Source: Priestia abyssalis
Lineage (GTDB): Bacteria; Bacillota; Bacilli; Bacillales; Bacillaceae_H
Length of the DNA stretch: 64,000 bases
NCBI RefSeq assembly: GCF_002019595.1
Contig: NZ_KV917369.1
Location: forward strand, 1,698,417-1,762,416
Reading direction: 5' to 3'
Under the pieces are notes generated by a model. It saw only the letters and a program-made list of their open reading frames with translations. It made no database searches and was not told where the DNA came from. Shown here in pieces: positions 9,114 through 19,111 of this stretch. The position numbers and the translations under genes were made by a program. Numbering within the stretch: position 1 is the first letter of the stretch; every line of letters starts with the position of its first letter.

Positions 9114-9465
9114 ATAAGGTTTCGTTCAAATTCTGCAAACGCTGCAAATAGATGAAACATTAACTGACCAGTTGCACTTGATTTATCCATCGTAATGTTT
9201 TCCTGAAGACTATGAAAGCTAATTCCTCTTTCATTTAGATTATTGACAATTTGGATGAGATGCTCATATTACGACCTAATCTGCCCAGTCTCCAGACAAC
9301 TAGTGTATCTCCAGAACGCACAAAACGAAGAGCCTCTTCTAACCCTATCCGTTTATCTTTTGCTCCACTTACCTTATCTGTAAATATTTCATGACTATGT
9401 AATGCATCCATCTGCAAATCTAAATTTTGACCAGATATTGATACACGGGCGTATCCTACTCTCAT
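9043..9465 (-). pseudogene. Frameshifted Tn3-type resolvase
   Basis: On the minus strand the N-terminal part starts at 9465 and contains GYARVSISGQNLDLQ, TDKVSGAKDKR and WRLGRLGRN. The reading frame is then lost near 9265, where one base is missing in AATATGAGCAT. The next frame continues correctly with HLIQIVNNLNERGISFHSLQ, then MDKSSATGQLMFHLFAAFAEFERN and ends at the GRLGGRP motif. The C-terminal helix-turn-helix is absent because the gene abuts the Rpn gene at about 9045. Apart from the one-base deletion the sequence is well preserved, so inactivation looks recent. Confidence 0.88.
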
Positions 9466-9490
9466 TTCTATCCATCCTTTACCATATGTA

Positions 9491-9670
9491 TCTCCCTATA
9501 ATTGTAATATAACTTAAGTTTAGGGAGATTATCTGAACATAAATTTATGAACAGATTTTTTGGACATATTTACAGGGGAAAATCTACGAAACTAAGAATG
9601 AAATTCATCTGTCCAGAAAATAGTGACTTTCTGAACACTGTATGTCGGTAATAATCCGTGTACAGAAAGT
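9491..9670. promoter_or_regulatory. Putative res site of the broken resolvase
   Basis: Upstream of the resolvase start are three dyads: TCTCCCTA...TAGGGAGA (9491-9528), GAACATAAATTTATGAAC (9534-9551) and ACTTTCTGAACAC...GTGTACAGAAAGT (9626-9670). Spacing and position fit the three subsites of a Tn3-type res. Confidence 0.5.
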
Positions 9671-9685
9671 TTAAGGAGATAGATC

Positions 9686-9769
9686 ATGTCTTATTCGTTA
9701 TTCAACAAACAGGCCATTTTCTTGAAGAAAGGATATTTCCAATTTTTAACGAATACAGAATTAAAATAA
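9686..9769 (+). CDS. 27-codon ORF of unknown nature
   Basis: ATG 9686 has an excellent ribosome binding site (AAGGAGATAGATC) and reads MSYSLFNKQAIFLKKGYF before a stop at 9767. It sits just beyond the res-like site, where a divergent transposase gene would normally begin, so it may be the remnant of a deleted transposase N-terminus. No family is recognised. Confidence 0.3.
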   Translation: MSYSLFNKQAIFLKKGYFQFLTNTELK

Positions 9770-9816
9770 ACTTATCAAAAGTGGTGAGATAGATAGGAAA
9801 AAAAATTAATTTCTTT

Positions 9817-10611
9817 TTGGACTGTAAAACGGAAAAACATATTATTAACAGACTTCGAAGCGCTGGTTGTGTTTTCGCAGAAGATGAGACCCGATTAATT
9901 ATCTCAGAGGCACGGACTCCAGAGGACCTCAATAAAATGGTGGAAATGCGAGCTAACGGTTTACCTCTTGAATACGTTGTTGGATGCACAGAGTTCTGTG
10001 GTCTACGGATAGAAGTGGATCATGGCGTTTTCGTTCCACGCAAGCGTACCGAGTTTCTTGTTCACCAGGCAGAAGCCCTGTCGTCATGTTCTGGTGATAT
10101 CGTCGTTGACCTATGTTGTGGGTCAGGTGCTGTGGGTGTAGCACTGGCCGCAGCTTTGGGACGGGTTGTGTTGTACTCTGTTGACATTGACCCTGTTGCA
10201 GTACGATGTGCTGAACGCAACGTAACGATTTTCGATGGTCACGTTTTTGAAGGTGACCTGTATAAGGCCTTACCCGACTCACTTAAAGGCCATGTGAACA
10301 TCCTAGTAGCAAATGTACCTTACGTTCCCACCAAGGCAATCAAGCTACTTCCCCAGGAGGCTCGCCTATATGAACCGAAGGTGGCGCTTGACGGAGGAGA
10401 GGATGGACTTGACATTCAGCGAAGAGTAGCAGAAGAAGCATTACTTTGGCTAGCACCGGGAGGACATCTTTTGATAGAAACGAGCGAAATGCAGACACCT
10501 CAAACCTTTGAAATCTTTGATAGTGTTGGGTTGACTACGAAAGTGATCAGAGACGAGGAACTGGATGCTACTGTCGTTATCGGATCAAATTTTAGCTTTC
10601 AGGGTAAATAA
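9817..10611 (+). CDS. HemK-like putative protein N5-glutamine methyltransferase
   Basis: About 264 residues with the class I methyltransferase fold. The SAM-binding motif I is VVDLCCGSGAVGVALAA (about residues 96-112), followed by SVDIDPVAV. The family substrate motif NPPY is replaced by NVPY (VANVPYVP), as in a distinct group annotated putative protein N5-glutamine methyltransferase. Other family features are EYVVGCTEFCGL, VPRKRTEFL and the late YEPKVALDGGEDGLD. The only start in frame is TTG 9817, without a clear ribosome binding site, and a stop lies just upstream at 9790, so the start is uncertain and the extreme N-terminus could be damaged by the recombination next to it. It is monocistronic. 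Confidence 0.75.
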   Translation: MDCKTEKHIINRLRSAGCVFAEDETRLIISEARTPEDLNKMVEMRANGLPLEYVVGCTEFCGLRIEVDHGVFVPRKRTEFLVHQAEALSSCSGDIVVDLCCGSGAVGVALAAALGRVVLYSVDIDPVAVRCAERNVTIFDGHVFEGDLYKALPDSLKGHVNILVANVPYVPTKAIKLLPQEARLYEPKVALDGGEDGLDIQRRVAEEALLWLAPGGHLLIETSEMQTPQTFEIFDSVGLTTKVIRDEELDATVVIGSNFSFQGK

Positions 10612-10965
10612 GCAGTTAGTTCTAATAAAATGATAATTTCTTGGCACTGTACTAATAACCAAAATTTCCCTATTCCAGAATAGGGCTCTATTGTTGAACA
10701 ACACAGGTAGAAAATGATCAAACTTTTTTATAAACCAGCAATTGGGCCTTATACTATTTTCGTTTAAAAAGGTGTGTCAAAAATATAAACGTTTATAAAA
10801 TAATTTTACCACCTTTTTAAACTTGATTTTACTGAGTTTGATAGCTTCATAGGTTTCGTTTACAAAGGTATATCTTTGCAAACGAAATAATCAAATGACC
10901 CTGACAGAGGTGACATATAATTTCTAATAAATTACGACAAATAAAAAAGAAAGTCACAGTAAAAG
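10612..10965. other. Non-coding stretch
   Basis: No gene is supported here. A short stem CCCTATTC-CA-GAATAGGG near 10669-10686 may terminate the methyltransferase transcript; the rest is AT-rich without recognisable content. Confidence 0.4.
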
Positions 10966-11136
10966 GGCGCAGCTTTTGGCCAACCAAAAGCTGAGGTAAT
11001 AGACGAGTTTAAAGAAGTGTATTATCGATGGAAAGCAAGAGAGGTGACAGCTGTTAAGGCTATGCAGGAAGTAGGTCTAAAAAAGACGACCTTTTATACA
11101 CTTGTCAGGGAGTATGAAGAGGTAGCACAAGAATAA
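10966..11136 (+). pseudogene. Duplicated 3' end of serine recombinase gene
   Basis: This 57-codon fragment begins GAAFGQPKAE and ends FYTLVREYEEVAQE. It corresponds to the C-terminal helix-turn-helix domain of the intact recombinase at 6825-7436 (codons from GAAFGRPKAQ on). Similarity continues through the downstream terminator (7440-7495 versus 11137-11200). It has no start or catalytic domain. The two copies flank the Rpn/resolvase/methyltransferase segment in direct orientation. Confidence 0.9.
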
Positions 11137-11171
11137 GACCTATATAATAGGAAGAAACTCGTCAAAAAATT

Positions 11172-11202
11172 AGCATCTGCCGATGTGAGCAGATGCTTTT
11201 TT
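11172..11202 (+). terminator. Terminator of the recombinase 3' duplicate
   Basis: AGCATCTGC-CGATGTGA-GCAGATGC stem followed by TTTTTT. It is the counterpart of the hairpin at 7471. Confidence 0.75.
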
Positions 11203-11392
11203 AACAAAGGGGGGAATACATGCTCTGATGCAAAAAGAATCAGGCAGACAAACAAACTATTATAAATATTACCTACTCTATGAGAGGTTTTTATTCATAA
11301 TAAAAAATTGACACCGAATTTTCATGGTATAAAAACCGGAAATGGTCAGTGTCAACCTTATATTTTTATTTGTATTTTAACAAAATTCAAAA

Positions 11393-11406
11393 TTTGCACC
11401 AGAACC
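11393..11406. repeat. IS6-type terminal repeat remnant
   Basis: TTTGCACCAGAACC matches the right end of IS6/IS240-type elements. The same 14-mer occurs at 27086-27099 and its complement at 28807-28820. It lies directly beside the end of the minus-strand biosynthetic operon. Confidence 0.55.
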
Positions 11407-11416
11407 CTAAATTTGC

Positions 11417-12646
11417 TTAATTACTAAACTTTATATAGGGTATTTCAATATTTAGATTGTCACGATAAATAAAATAGTTATCAGGAATTAAAAACTTATC
11501 ATCTCCGTTATTCGCAGGAAGTAAATGTTTTCTTACATACTGTTCAGCATGTTTTTTGTACTCCAAGTCGTTCTTAATTGTTTCAAGCTCTTCAATTTCC
11601 AGTATGAGTTTCTTTAAATCTTGGATACACAATTGTAAGTTTAGACTAACATGCCCTTTGTTTTTTTGGATTGATTGACTGTTTTTCATTAACCAACTAA
11701 ATAGAAAGAATCCTGTTCCAGAATCAAAATTTCGAGTAGCATTATGCTGACTAGGGTATCTTAAAAGACGCTCAAATAAAATAAATTCAATAATTTCTTC
11801 CCAATAAGGATACTTACGCTCATGTAGAGTTATAATCGATTGGCAATCTACTTTTATTTCTTCCAATATTCCAGCAAAGAAATTCATTTTTGCTGGAATA
11901 TGTTGATCAAACGGTTTTTTACCGCAATGATGATAATAGTCGTGTAAATATCCCCATATGACTCTTGCTTCATAAGTGCTTTTTTCATTCATATTTTCAG
12001 ATTTAAATTTCAAGTCCTTAAAAATTGTTTTGGCCCGTTTTAATGTATCTTTATGGTAGATTCGATGAAATTTATTAAAAAAGAATATAGCAAATGCTTG
12101 ACTTGTTACTTTTTTTCTCGTCTGTACATTTTCAGGAAAGAAGACAATGCATTTTTCTTCCATGAATCCTTGTGTACCAGTTAAGATTTTTAACGATTGA
12201 CATCCATTTTTAGGATGAGGTAATTCCTTTTCAATTGGTTTCATAATGTCTGGCTCATCACGAATTGCTAAAAAAGCTTCAAAATAAAAGCCTCTATTGT
12301 TCGGCCCATTTGGTGTAATGATAGGTGCAATAAAGAAAGTCATTTCTCCATTTTTTGGAGGACGATAAGCAGCCAGCGTGTGATCAAAGAAAGGTTGTTG
12401 GTTTAGCCCACGTTCCAACCAATTTAAAATATCTTGTTCAAATGCTATCCCCACTTCATTTAGATTAAGTTCCTTATAAACTGTTTTAGTTTCTTCCATT
12501 AGTTGGATTAGAAGTTCTTTTGCTCGGTTCTCATTTTTTACAATTTGTCCAGTTGGATTCTGGTATTTTCTTAATTCATTCGCCTTTAATACAATGGTGT
12601 CCTGTACATTGTTTATTAAATCAATTGTTTTCGTCCTTGTTAACAA
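11417..12646 (-). CDS. Unknown protein with HDYYHH motif, last gene of biosynthetic operon
   Basis: About 410 residues from a TTG start at 12646, chosen because GGGAGG lies 8 bases upstream and because it follows the stop of the previous gene; an upstream frame extension to 12694 would overlap that gene. I do not recognise the family with confidence. Around residue 235 it has YLHDYYHHCGKKPFDQ, followed some 20 residues later by GILEEIKVDC. An H-D-x-x-H-H cluster plus a downstream E...D is a plausible metal site. There is no signal peptide and no transmembrane segment. As the terminal gene of a tight four-gene operon with a BacA-like enzyme, an ATP-grasp ligase and an exporter, it is probably a tailoring or substrate-supplying enzyme (inference). 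Confidence 0.7.
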   Translation of the reverse strand: MLTRTKTIDLINNVQDTIVLKANELRKYQNPTGQIVKNENRAKELLIQLMEETKTVYKELNLNEVGIAFEQDILNWLERGLNQQPFFDHTLAAYRPPKNGEMTFFIAPIITPNGPNNRGFYFEAFLAIRDEPDIMKPIEKELPHPKNGCQSLKILTGTQGFMEEKCIVFFPENVQTRKKVTSQAFAIFFFNKFHRIYHKDTLKRAKTIFKDLKFKSENMNEKSTYEARVIWGYLHDYYHHCGKKPFDQHIPAKMNFFAGILEEIKVDCQSIITLHERKYPYWEEIIEFILFERLLRYPSQHNATRNFDSGTGFFLFSWLMKNSQSIQKNKGHVSLNLQLCIQDLKKLILEIEELETIKNDLEYKKHAEQYVRKHLLPANNGDDKFLIPDNYFIYRDNLNIEIPYIKFSN

Positions 12647-12660
12647 AGCTTTAGCCTCCC

Positions 12661-13224
12661 TTAATCCAACTTTCTTGCATGTATAGTAAAACACATTGGG
12701 ACTTCACCAAAATCTTTAATAACTAATAATTTATTTTGTTCCGCAGCTTTAATTGTCGTAATGCACACGTCTACTATACCCAATGCACAATCCAATGCAG
12801 CTTGAGCATTACTACTTACAAGTTTTACATGGTTACTAAATAACTGAGCAAGCTCTACAGGGGCAGGATGGCAAGCAATCTTCATATTTTTGGAGCAAAT
12901 TATTTCTTCTCGTGCCGCTAAAACCATATTGTATGTTGGCATAATAAAGCTATCTATCATTTTCAAGCTAGATAAATTTTTGAATACTAAGTCGTGGAGG
13001 TAAGGATAAACAGCACAGCCAAGCAAAACTGAATTTTCAGTCTTATTAACATGTGGCAAGGCTTCTTCTAAAGTTTTATGTAAGACAACCTCACCTTTAA
13101 CTCCTTGGTTTTTAAGCCATAATAAACCGGCTTTTTCGCAGTTAGTTCCTTGAGGACCTAATGTATGGACTATTGTTGTCTTTTTCTTTAACTCTTGAAC
13201 ATAAAGCGCCTCAGTTAGTACCAT
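12661..13224 (-). CDS. BacA-like / prephenate dehydratase-fold protein
   Basis: A 187-residue single-domain protein. It shows THTLGPQGTNCE-type (TLGPQGTNCEKAG, residues 21-33), the ACHPAPVEL segment near 117 and the end GEVPMCFTIHARK. These align with prephenate dehydratase and especially with BacA, the prephenate decarboxylase of bacilysin synthesis, which has the same TLGPEGTSSE, SHPSP and IPMSW blocks. The Thr-Arg-Phe motif that prephenate dehydratases need for aromatisation is not present, and no ACT domain follows, so ordinary phenylalanine synthesis is unlikely. The start is well set by AGGAGG 5-6 bases upstream. It begins 9 bases after the ATP-grasp gene and is clearly co-translated with it. 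The substrate remains to be shown. Confidence 0.72.
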   Translation of the reverse strand: MVLTEALYVQELKKKTTIVHTLGPQGTNCEKAGLLWLKNQGVKGEVVLHKTLEEALPHVNKTENSVLLGCAVYPYLHDLVFKNLSSLKMIDSFIMPTYNMVLAAREEIICSKNMKIACHPAPVELAQLFSNHVKLVSSNAQAALDCALGIVDVCITTIKAAEQNKLLVIKDFGEVPMCFTIHARKLD

Positions 13225-13233
13225 TTTGACCTC

Positions 13234-14499
13234 CTAAACGGTGATGTTGTTTTTATAAATAATTTCAATTTCTTCATCTAGTTCCTTGTAAAATTCTTCA
13301 CAATCTTGATATGAGTCATGGCTGGTTAAAATAAAACCAGGATACCCTGAAAAATGTGGATAAGGCAGGATTTCTGTTCCTTCATTAATAAACTGAAAAA
13401 TTCTTTTGACCCGCTTATCATCCTTTAGATTTTCTAATCCTTTTATTTTTTCAAAGATACCTGATCCTTTAACCGGAATAATATAGTTACCCGCTACATT
13501 TGTAGCGACAATTTTACTTGGTATACTGTCCAATTCTAAAATTCCAAATGCATTTTTAATTGCTAATTTTATATAATTAATACCTGTACTTTCTTTTACA
13601 ATGTAATGAGAGACGCCCGAACCGCCAATTCTTGCTCCTACTTCAAGTACATAAGGCACTCTGTTCTGGTTGAGACGTAACTCTGTATGAGCAGGCCCAT
13701 TTTCAATATGTAATGCTTTTACAGCGCGAGTTACCTCTTCCACTATTGCATTCTTCACTTTTTCATCTAATTTGGCTGGAGCAATATATACGCCTTCTTC
13801 AAAGAAAGGACCTTTAATATCTCCCTTATATCCTATAGACAGAACGTGGACATCTCCTTGTATTGAAAATGTTTCTATAGCAAATTCCGGACCATCGATG
13901 AACTGCTCAATTACTATTCCGTGATTGTCTTGTACAAATTTACTTAAATCATGTTCATTAATTTTTTTAACTTTTTTTATAGCTTCAGAGAGTTCTTCCT
14001 TGTTATTAACTCGGATAACACCTTGGCTAGAAAATCCGTTGGCTGGTTTAACAATTAAGGGAAAACAAAAATCTATATCCTCAATGTTTTCATCCAAAGA
14101 TAATTCATAGAAGATGGGTGTATTAAGTTTGTTCTCTTCTAATATTTTTCTTGTCTTATTTTTGTTGCGGCAATTGCTGATGATAGACGGTGGGAGATAA
14201 GGGAGTTTAAGAACTTCTGCTACTTTTGCTACAAAATCCAATGCTGGCTCAAATAAAGTAATAATCCCATCAATAGGGTGCTCCTTGTGTAATTGCTTCA
14301 CTACTTCAAGAGATTCCTCAGGATTATCAAATAAAGCGATAGGGATATATGTATCTACACCTACGAGATTTTCAGGCCTTGAATCATTATCATCGTAAAA
14401 GAAAGTTACGTGAACATCTAAATCTTTTGCTTCTTCGAAGATAAAAGGTAAATGTTTATTTTGACAAATAATTGCTAGATGTTTGTTTGGTTCTTTCAA
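13234..14499 (-). CDS. ATP-grasp ligase (L-amino acid ligase/BacD-like)
   Basis: A 421-residue ATP-grasp enzyme. After an N-terminal pre-ATP-grasp domain come the nucleotide-binding Lys in FPLIVKPANG (about residue 151), the flexible Gly-Ser loop NGFSSQGV, IVIEQFIDGPEFAIETF (about 196-211) and the metal/phosphate-binding HTELRLNQNR...VLEVGARIGGSG (Glu 273, Glu 286, Arg 290). This layout is that of carboxylate-amine ligases such as BacD, which join two amino acids by an acyl phosphate. The TTG start at 14499 has AAGGAG 8 bases upstream. It overlaps the end of the exporter gene by 44 bases and is followed by the BacA-like gene after 9 bases. The combination suggests synthesis and export of a dipeptide-like product. 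Confidence 0.85.
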   Translation of the reverse strand: MKEPNKHLAIICQNKHLPFIFEEAKDLDVHVTFFYDDNDSRPENLVGVDTYIPIALFDNPEESLEVVKQLHKEHPIDGIITLFEPALDFVAKVAEVLKLPYLPPSIISNCRNKNKTRKILEENKLNTPIFYELSLDENIEDIDFCFPLIVKPANGFSSQGVIRVNNKEELSEAIKKVKKINEHDLSKFVQDNHGIVIEQFIDGPEFAIETFSIQGDVHVLSIGYKGDIKGPFFEEGVYIAPAKLDEKVKNAIVEEVTRAVKALHIENGPAHTELRLNQNRVPYVLEVGARIGGSGVSHYIVKESTGINYIKLAIKNAFGILELDSIPSKIVATNVAGNYIIPVKGSGIFEKIKGLENLKDDKRVKRIFQFINEGTEILPYPHFSGYPGFILTSHDSYQDCEEFYKELDEEIEIIYKNNITV

Positions 14500-15394
14500 C
14501 AGGACTACTCCTTCCGTTCTTTTTTAAATTGATTAAAATGACGCCTGCAAGTACGAATGCTGTTCCAAGGTAGACGTTTTGATGTAATGTTTCATTCAAG
14601 AAAAGAAATCCTACATATAACGCTAACACGGGCGAAATGAAGAGATGAGCAGTTGCCTTAGAAATGTGCCAATGTTTTAGCAAGTAGACGTTAATCCAAA
14701 ATCCTAATACAGACCCAACAACAGCTAAATAGAGTAAGGAGAAGAGACTAATACCAGAAAAAGATCTGTTGCCATCTTCCAAAATCAAGCTCGATAGCAA
14801 TAAAATGGTGCCACCACTGAACATGGATAAAGAATTAAATGTCAAGATGGGAAGTGTCTTAATTTTTTGCTGTACTTGTACAGTAATAAAGGCAGAACCG
14901 AACATAGCCACCAAAACAATAGCCATAGCAATTAACTCCATAGCATTTACTTTAATGAAAAGCTGGTGTCCGAACACATAAATGATGCCGAACAACGATA
15001 ATACCACTCCAATTTTTTGTCCTTTAGATGGAGGGGTCCCCCTAAACACTCTATTAACTAGCAAAGCAAAAACAGAAATGTTAGCTGCTAAAATAGAAAT
15101 CATGCCGCTAGGCAGGTAAAGAGAAGCCCAATAAACAGAACCAAATGGTATAGAAAAATACATAAGTCCATTTAAAACAGAAATAATAAGTACTCCCTTT
15201 GAAAAGGAAAACTGTTTTCTTATAAAAAGGTAACTGGCAATTAGTAAACTGGCAATTAAAAATCGCATACCAGCTGACCAGAAAGGGAGACTACCTTGTA
15301 AGCCTGTTTTCTGAAAAGCCCATGTTGTCCCTCCTATGATACATAGAAGTGTAAAAAGAAAATAAATATGATAACGTGAAAATTTTGAAGTCAT
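14456..15394 (-). CDS. DMT-superfamily (EamA/RhaT) exporter
   Basis: About 312 residues with ten hydrophobic segments in two EamA repeats, for example GGTTWAFQKTGLQGSLPFW near the start and SPVLALYVGFLFLNETL in the second half. The Met at 15394 is preceded by AGAGGAATGTT and gives the usual EamA N-terminus; a longer frame reaching 15472 adds only atypical residues. As first gene of the operon it probably exports the product of the ATP-grasp/BacA-like pair (inference; bacilysin clusters use an MFS exporter in the same position of logic). Its promoter should lie in the AT-rich 15395-15693 interval. Confidence 0.82.
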   Translation of the reverse strand: MTSKFSRYHIYFLFTLLCIIGGTTWAFQKTGLQGSLPFWSAGMRFLIASLLIASYLFIRKQFSFSKGVLIISVLNGLMYFSIPFGSVYWASLYLPSGMISILAANISVFALLVNRVFRGTPPSKGQKIGVVLSLFGIIYVFGHQLFIKVNAMELIAMAIVLVAMFGSAFITVQVQQKIKTLPILTFNSLSMFSGGTILLLSSLILEDGNRSFSGISLFSLLYLAVVGSVLGFWINVYLLKHWHISKATAHLFISPVLALYVGFLFLNETLHQNVYLGTAFVLAGVILINLKKNGRSSPVERTKQTSSNYLSK

Positions 15395-15693
15395 AACATT
15401 CCTCTTTTGTTTTAATTGATATTTTTTACCTCCTATTAAAAATCCTGGGTTTATGTTACAACAATTAACCAAATTTAGTCAATTAAATTATGGAAAATTA
15501 ACAAAATTAAAGAAAGTTTAAAAATTAAATTATTTTGTAGTAAAGTAGTTTTTAAATCTTTTAACTTACAGATTTTCCGAGTGAGAAAGCCTATTGGCTT
15601 TATGCATGGGATGAAAGGGAGGTCAAATAGAGAGTGTTTTTTGGCACATTAACGATTCGTTTTTTATATAATAAATGGTTTTAATTTGTTTAT
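15395..15693. promoter_or_regulatory. Promoter interval of the biosynthetic operon
   Basis: About 300 bases of strongly AT-rich DNA between the exporter gene and the IS21 left end. It must contain the minus-strand operon promoter. The 13-mer TAGTAAAGTAGTT at 15538-15550 recurs exactly at 18983-18995, upstream of the EamA/peptide/oxidase operon, and could be a shared regulatory site. No gene is visible. Confidence 0.35.
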
Positions 15694-15826
15694 TGCAAAA
15701 TAAAGGTACAGAGTTCTGCAGGAAAAATGTGCAGAACATAACTGCATAAAAAAAGGCTTGCCAGCCCTCTTACTAACCCCTACTGTTTTGATTGTGCAGA
15801 TCTTAACAGTGGGAGGAAATGAAAGG

Positions 15827-18063
<2,237 letters not shown>

Positions 18064-18193
18064 AGTTAAATCAAGAGCTGCAAGCCTATGTATTTTTCGC
18101 TGCAATTCTCTGTACATTCTGCTTGCAAAAAACATTAAATTGGAAACGTATATTCGTTTTTAGTACACTTTTCTTATAAAGGGAGGTGAGAAA

Positions 18194-18310
18194 CTGAACA
18201 TTCATAAAGCCTATAAATTTTGTTTGTATCCATCAAATGAACAGCCATTTTTATTAATTAAGACGATGGGGTATTGTCGGTACGTGTTTAACCGAGTATT
18301 AGGGGATTAA
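18194..18310 (+). pseudogene. TnpB (IS200/IS605) N-terminal relic
   Basis: GGGAGGTGAG is followed by a frame reading NIHKAYKFCLYPSNEQ and then CRYVFNRVLGD before a stop. This is the conserved start of TnpB/IscB-type accessory proteins (normally ...KAYKFRLYPN..Q, ...R.VYN). Only 38 codons remain; the RuvC-like nuclease and zinc finger are lost, so no RNA-guided activity is possible. Confidence 0.75.
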
Positions 18311-18338
18311 TCTAAAAAGTAAAAAGGGGGAGTGTATT

Positions 18339-18782
18339 TTGAACGATAGTTATATGATTTCATCTGATAAAGAGCAACTAGATATAGAGGTTATACATAA
18401 CTTTCTTTGTTTCAATTCTTATTGGGCTAAAGGAATATCTAAAGAAATTGTTCAAAAATCAATTGATAACAGTGCCCTGTGCTTTGGTGTTTACAAAAAA
18501 AGCAAAAGTAGTCAAATCAGGGAGCAAATTGGATTTGCGAGAGTGATCTCTGATCTAGCTACCTTTGCATATATAGCAGATGTATTTATATTACCTGATC
18601 ATAGAGGTATAGGATTATCAAAAAAACTTATTCAAACAATTATTGAACATCCAGAGTTAACTGATATTAGAAGAGCCATGCTAGCCACGAAAGATGCTCA
18701 CAAATTGTATGAAAAATTTGGATTCAGAGAAATTAGTGATACTAATTTATTCATGGAACTGAAGAAGAAACAATCTTATTAA
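18339..18782 (+). CDS. GNAT-family N-acetyltransferase
   Basis: A 147-residue GNAT protein. The core reads IGFARVISDLATFAYIADVFILPDHRGIGLSKKLIQ, with the acetyl-CoA pyrophosphate loop RGIGLSKKL (Q/RxxGxG/A pattern) around residues 88-96, then the C-terminal AHKLYEKFGFRE typical of small YjdJ/YesJ-type acetyltransferases. The TTG start at 18339 has AAAAAGGGGG upstream. A strong bidirectional terminator follows at 18834, so it is a separate unit from the EamA/peptide operon downstream. The substrate is unknown. Confidence 0.85.
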   Translation: MNDSYMISSDKEQLDIEVIHNFLCFNSYWAKGISKEIVQKSIDNSALCFGVYKKSKSSQIREQIGFARVISDLATFAYIADVFILPDHRGIGLSKKLIQTIIEHPELTDIRRAMLATKDAHKLYEKFGFREISDTNLFMELKKKQSY

Positions 18783-18833
18783 TTGAAATATATATGGGTT
18801 TATTTCAATACTATTCAAAACTTAAAATCTCAA

Positions 18834-18876
18834 CCATAAAAAAACAGGCCTTTTTAAAATGCCTGTTTTTTTATGG
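18834..18876. terminator. Strong bidirectional terminator
   Basis: A 16-bp perfect stem, CCATAAAAAAACAGGC/GCCTGTTTTTTTATGG, with an 11-base loop and T/A runs on both sides. Confidence 0.9.
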
Positions 18877-19111
18877 TTAAGATAAGCACATCTATTTGCC
18901 TCAATTTTTGAGGAGACTATTTTATCAAATAAATTGATAGCGCTTCACTAAATTAAGACTAGATAAAATTAACTATTTAATATAGTAAAGTAGTTGTGAA
19001 TTTAAAAATAGATATTGAAATTTTCTGTAAATAATGACAATATTTAACGTGTAAAAGACATAATATGTATTATTTTTACTTTTTAAACAGATATTGGAAT
19101 GAGGTGTTACT

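Noticed and set aside
12661-13224. BacA-like gene as ordinary pheA
   Set aside because: No Thr-Arg-Phe motif, no ACT domain, short length, and location in an operon with a ligase and exporter.
18194-18310. TnpB-like start as a possible RNA-guided nuclease locus
   Set aside because: Only 38 N-terminal codons are present; RuvC motifs and zinc finger are missing and no guide-RNA scaffold could be recognised.
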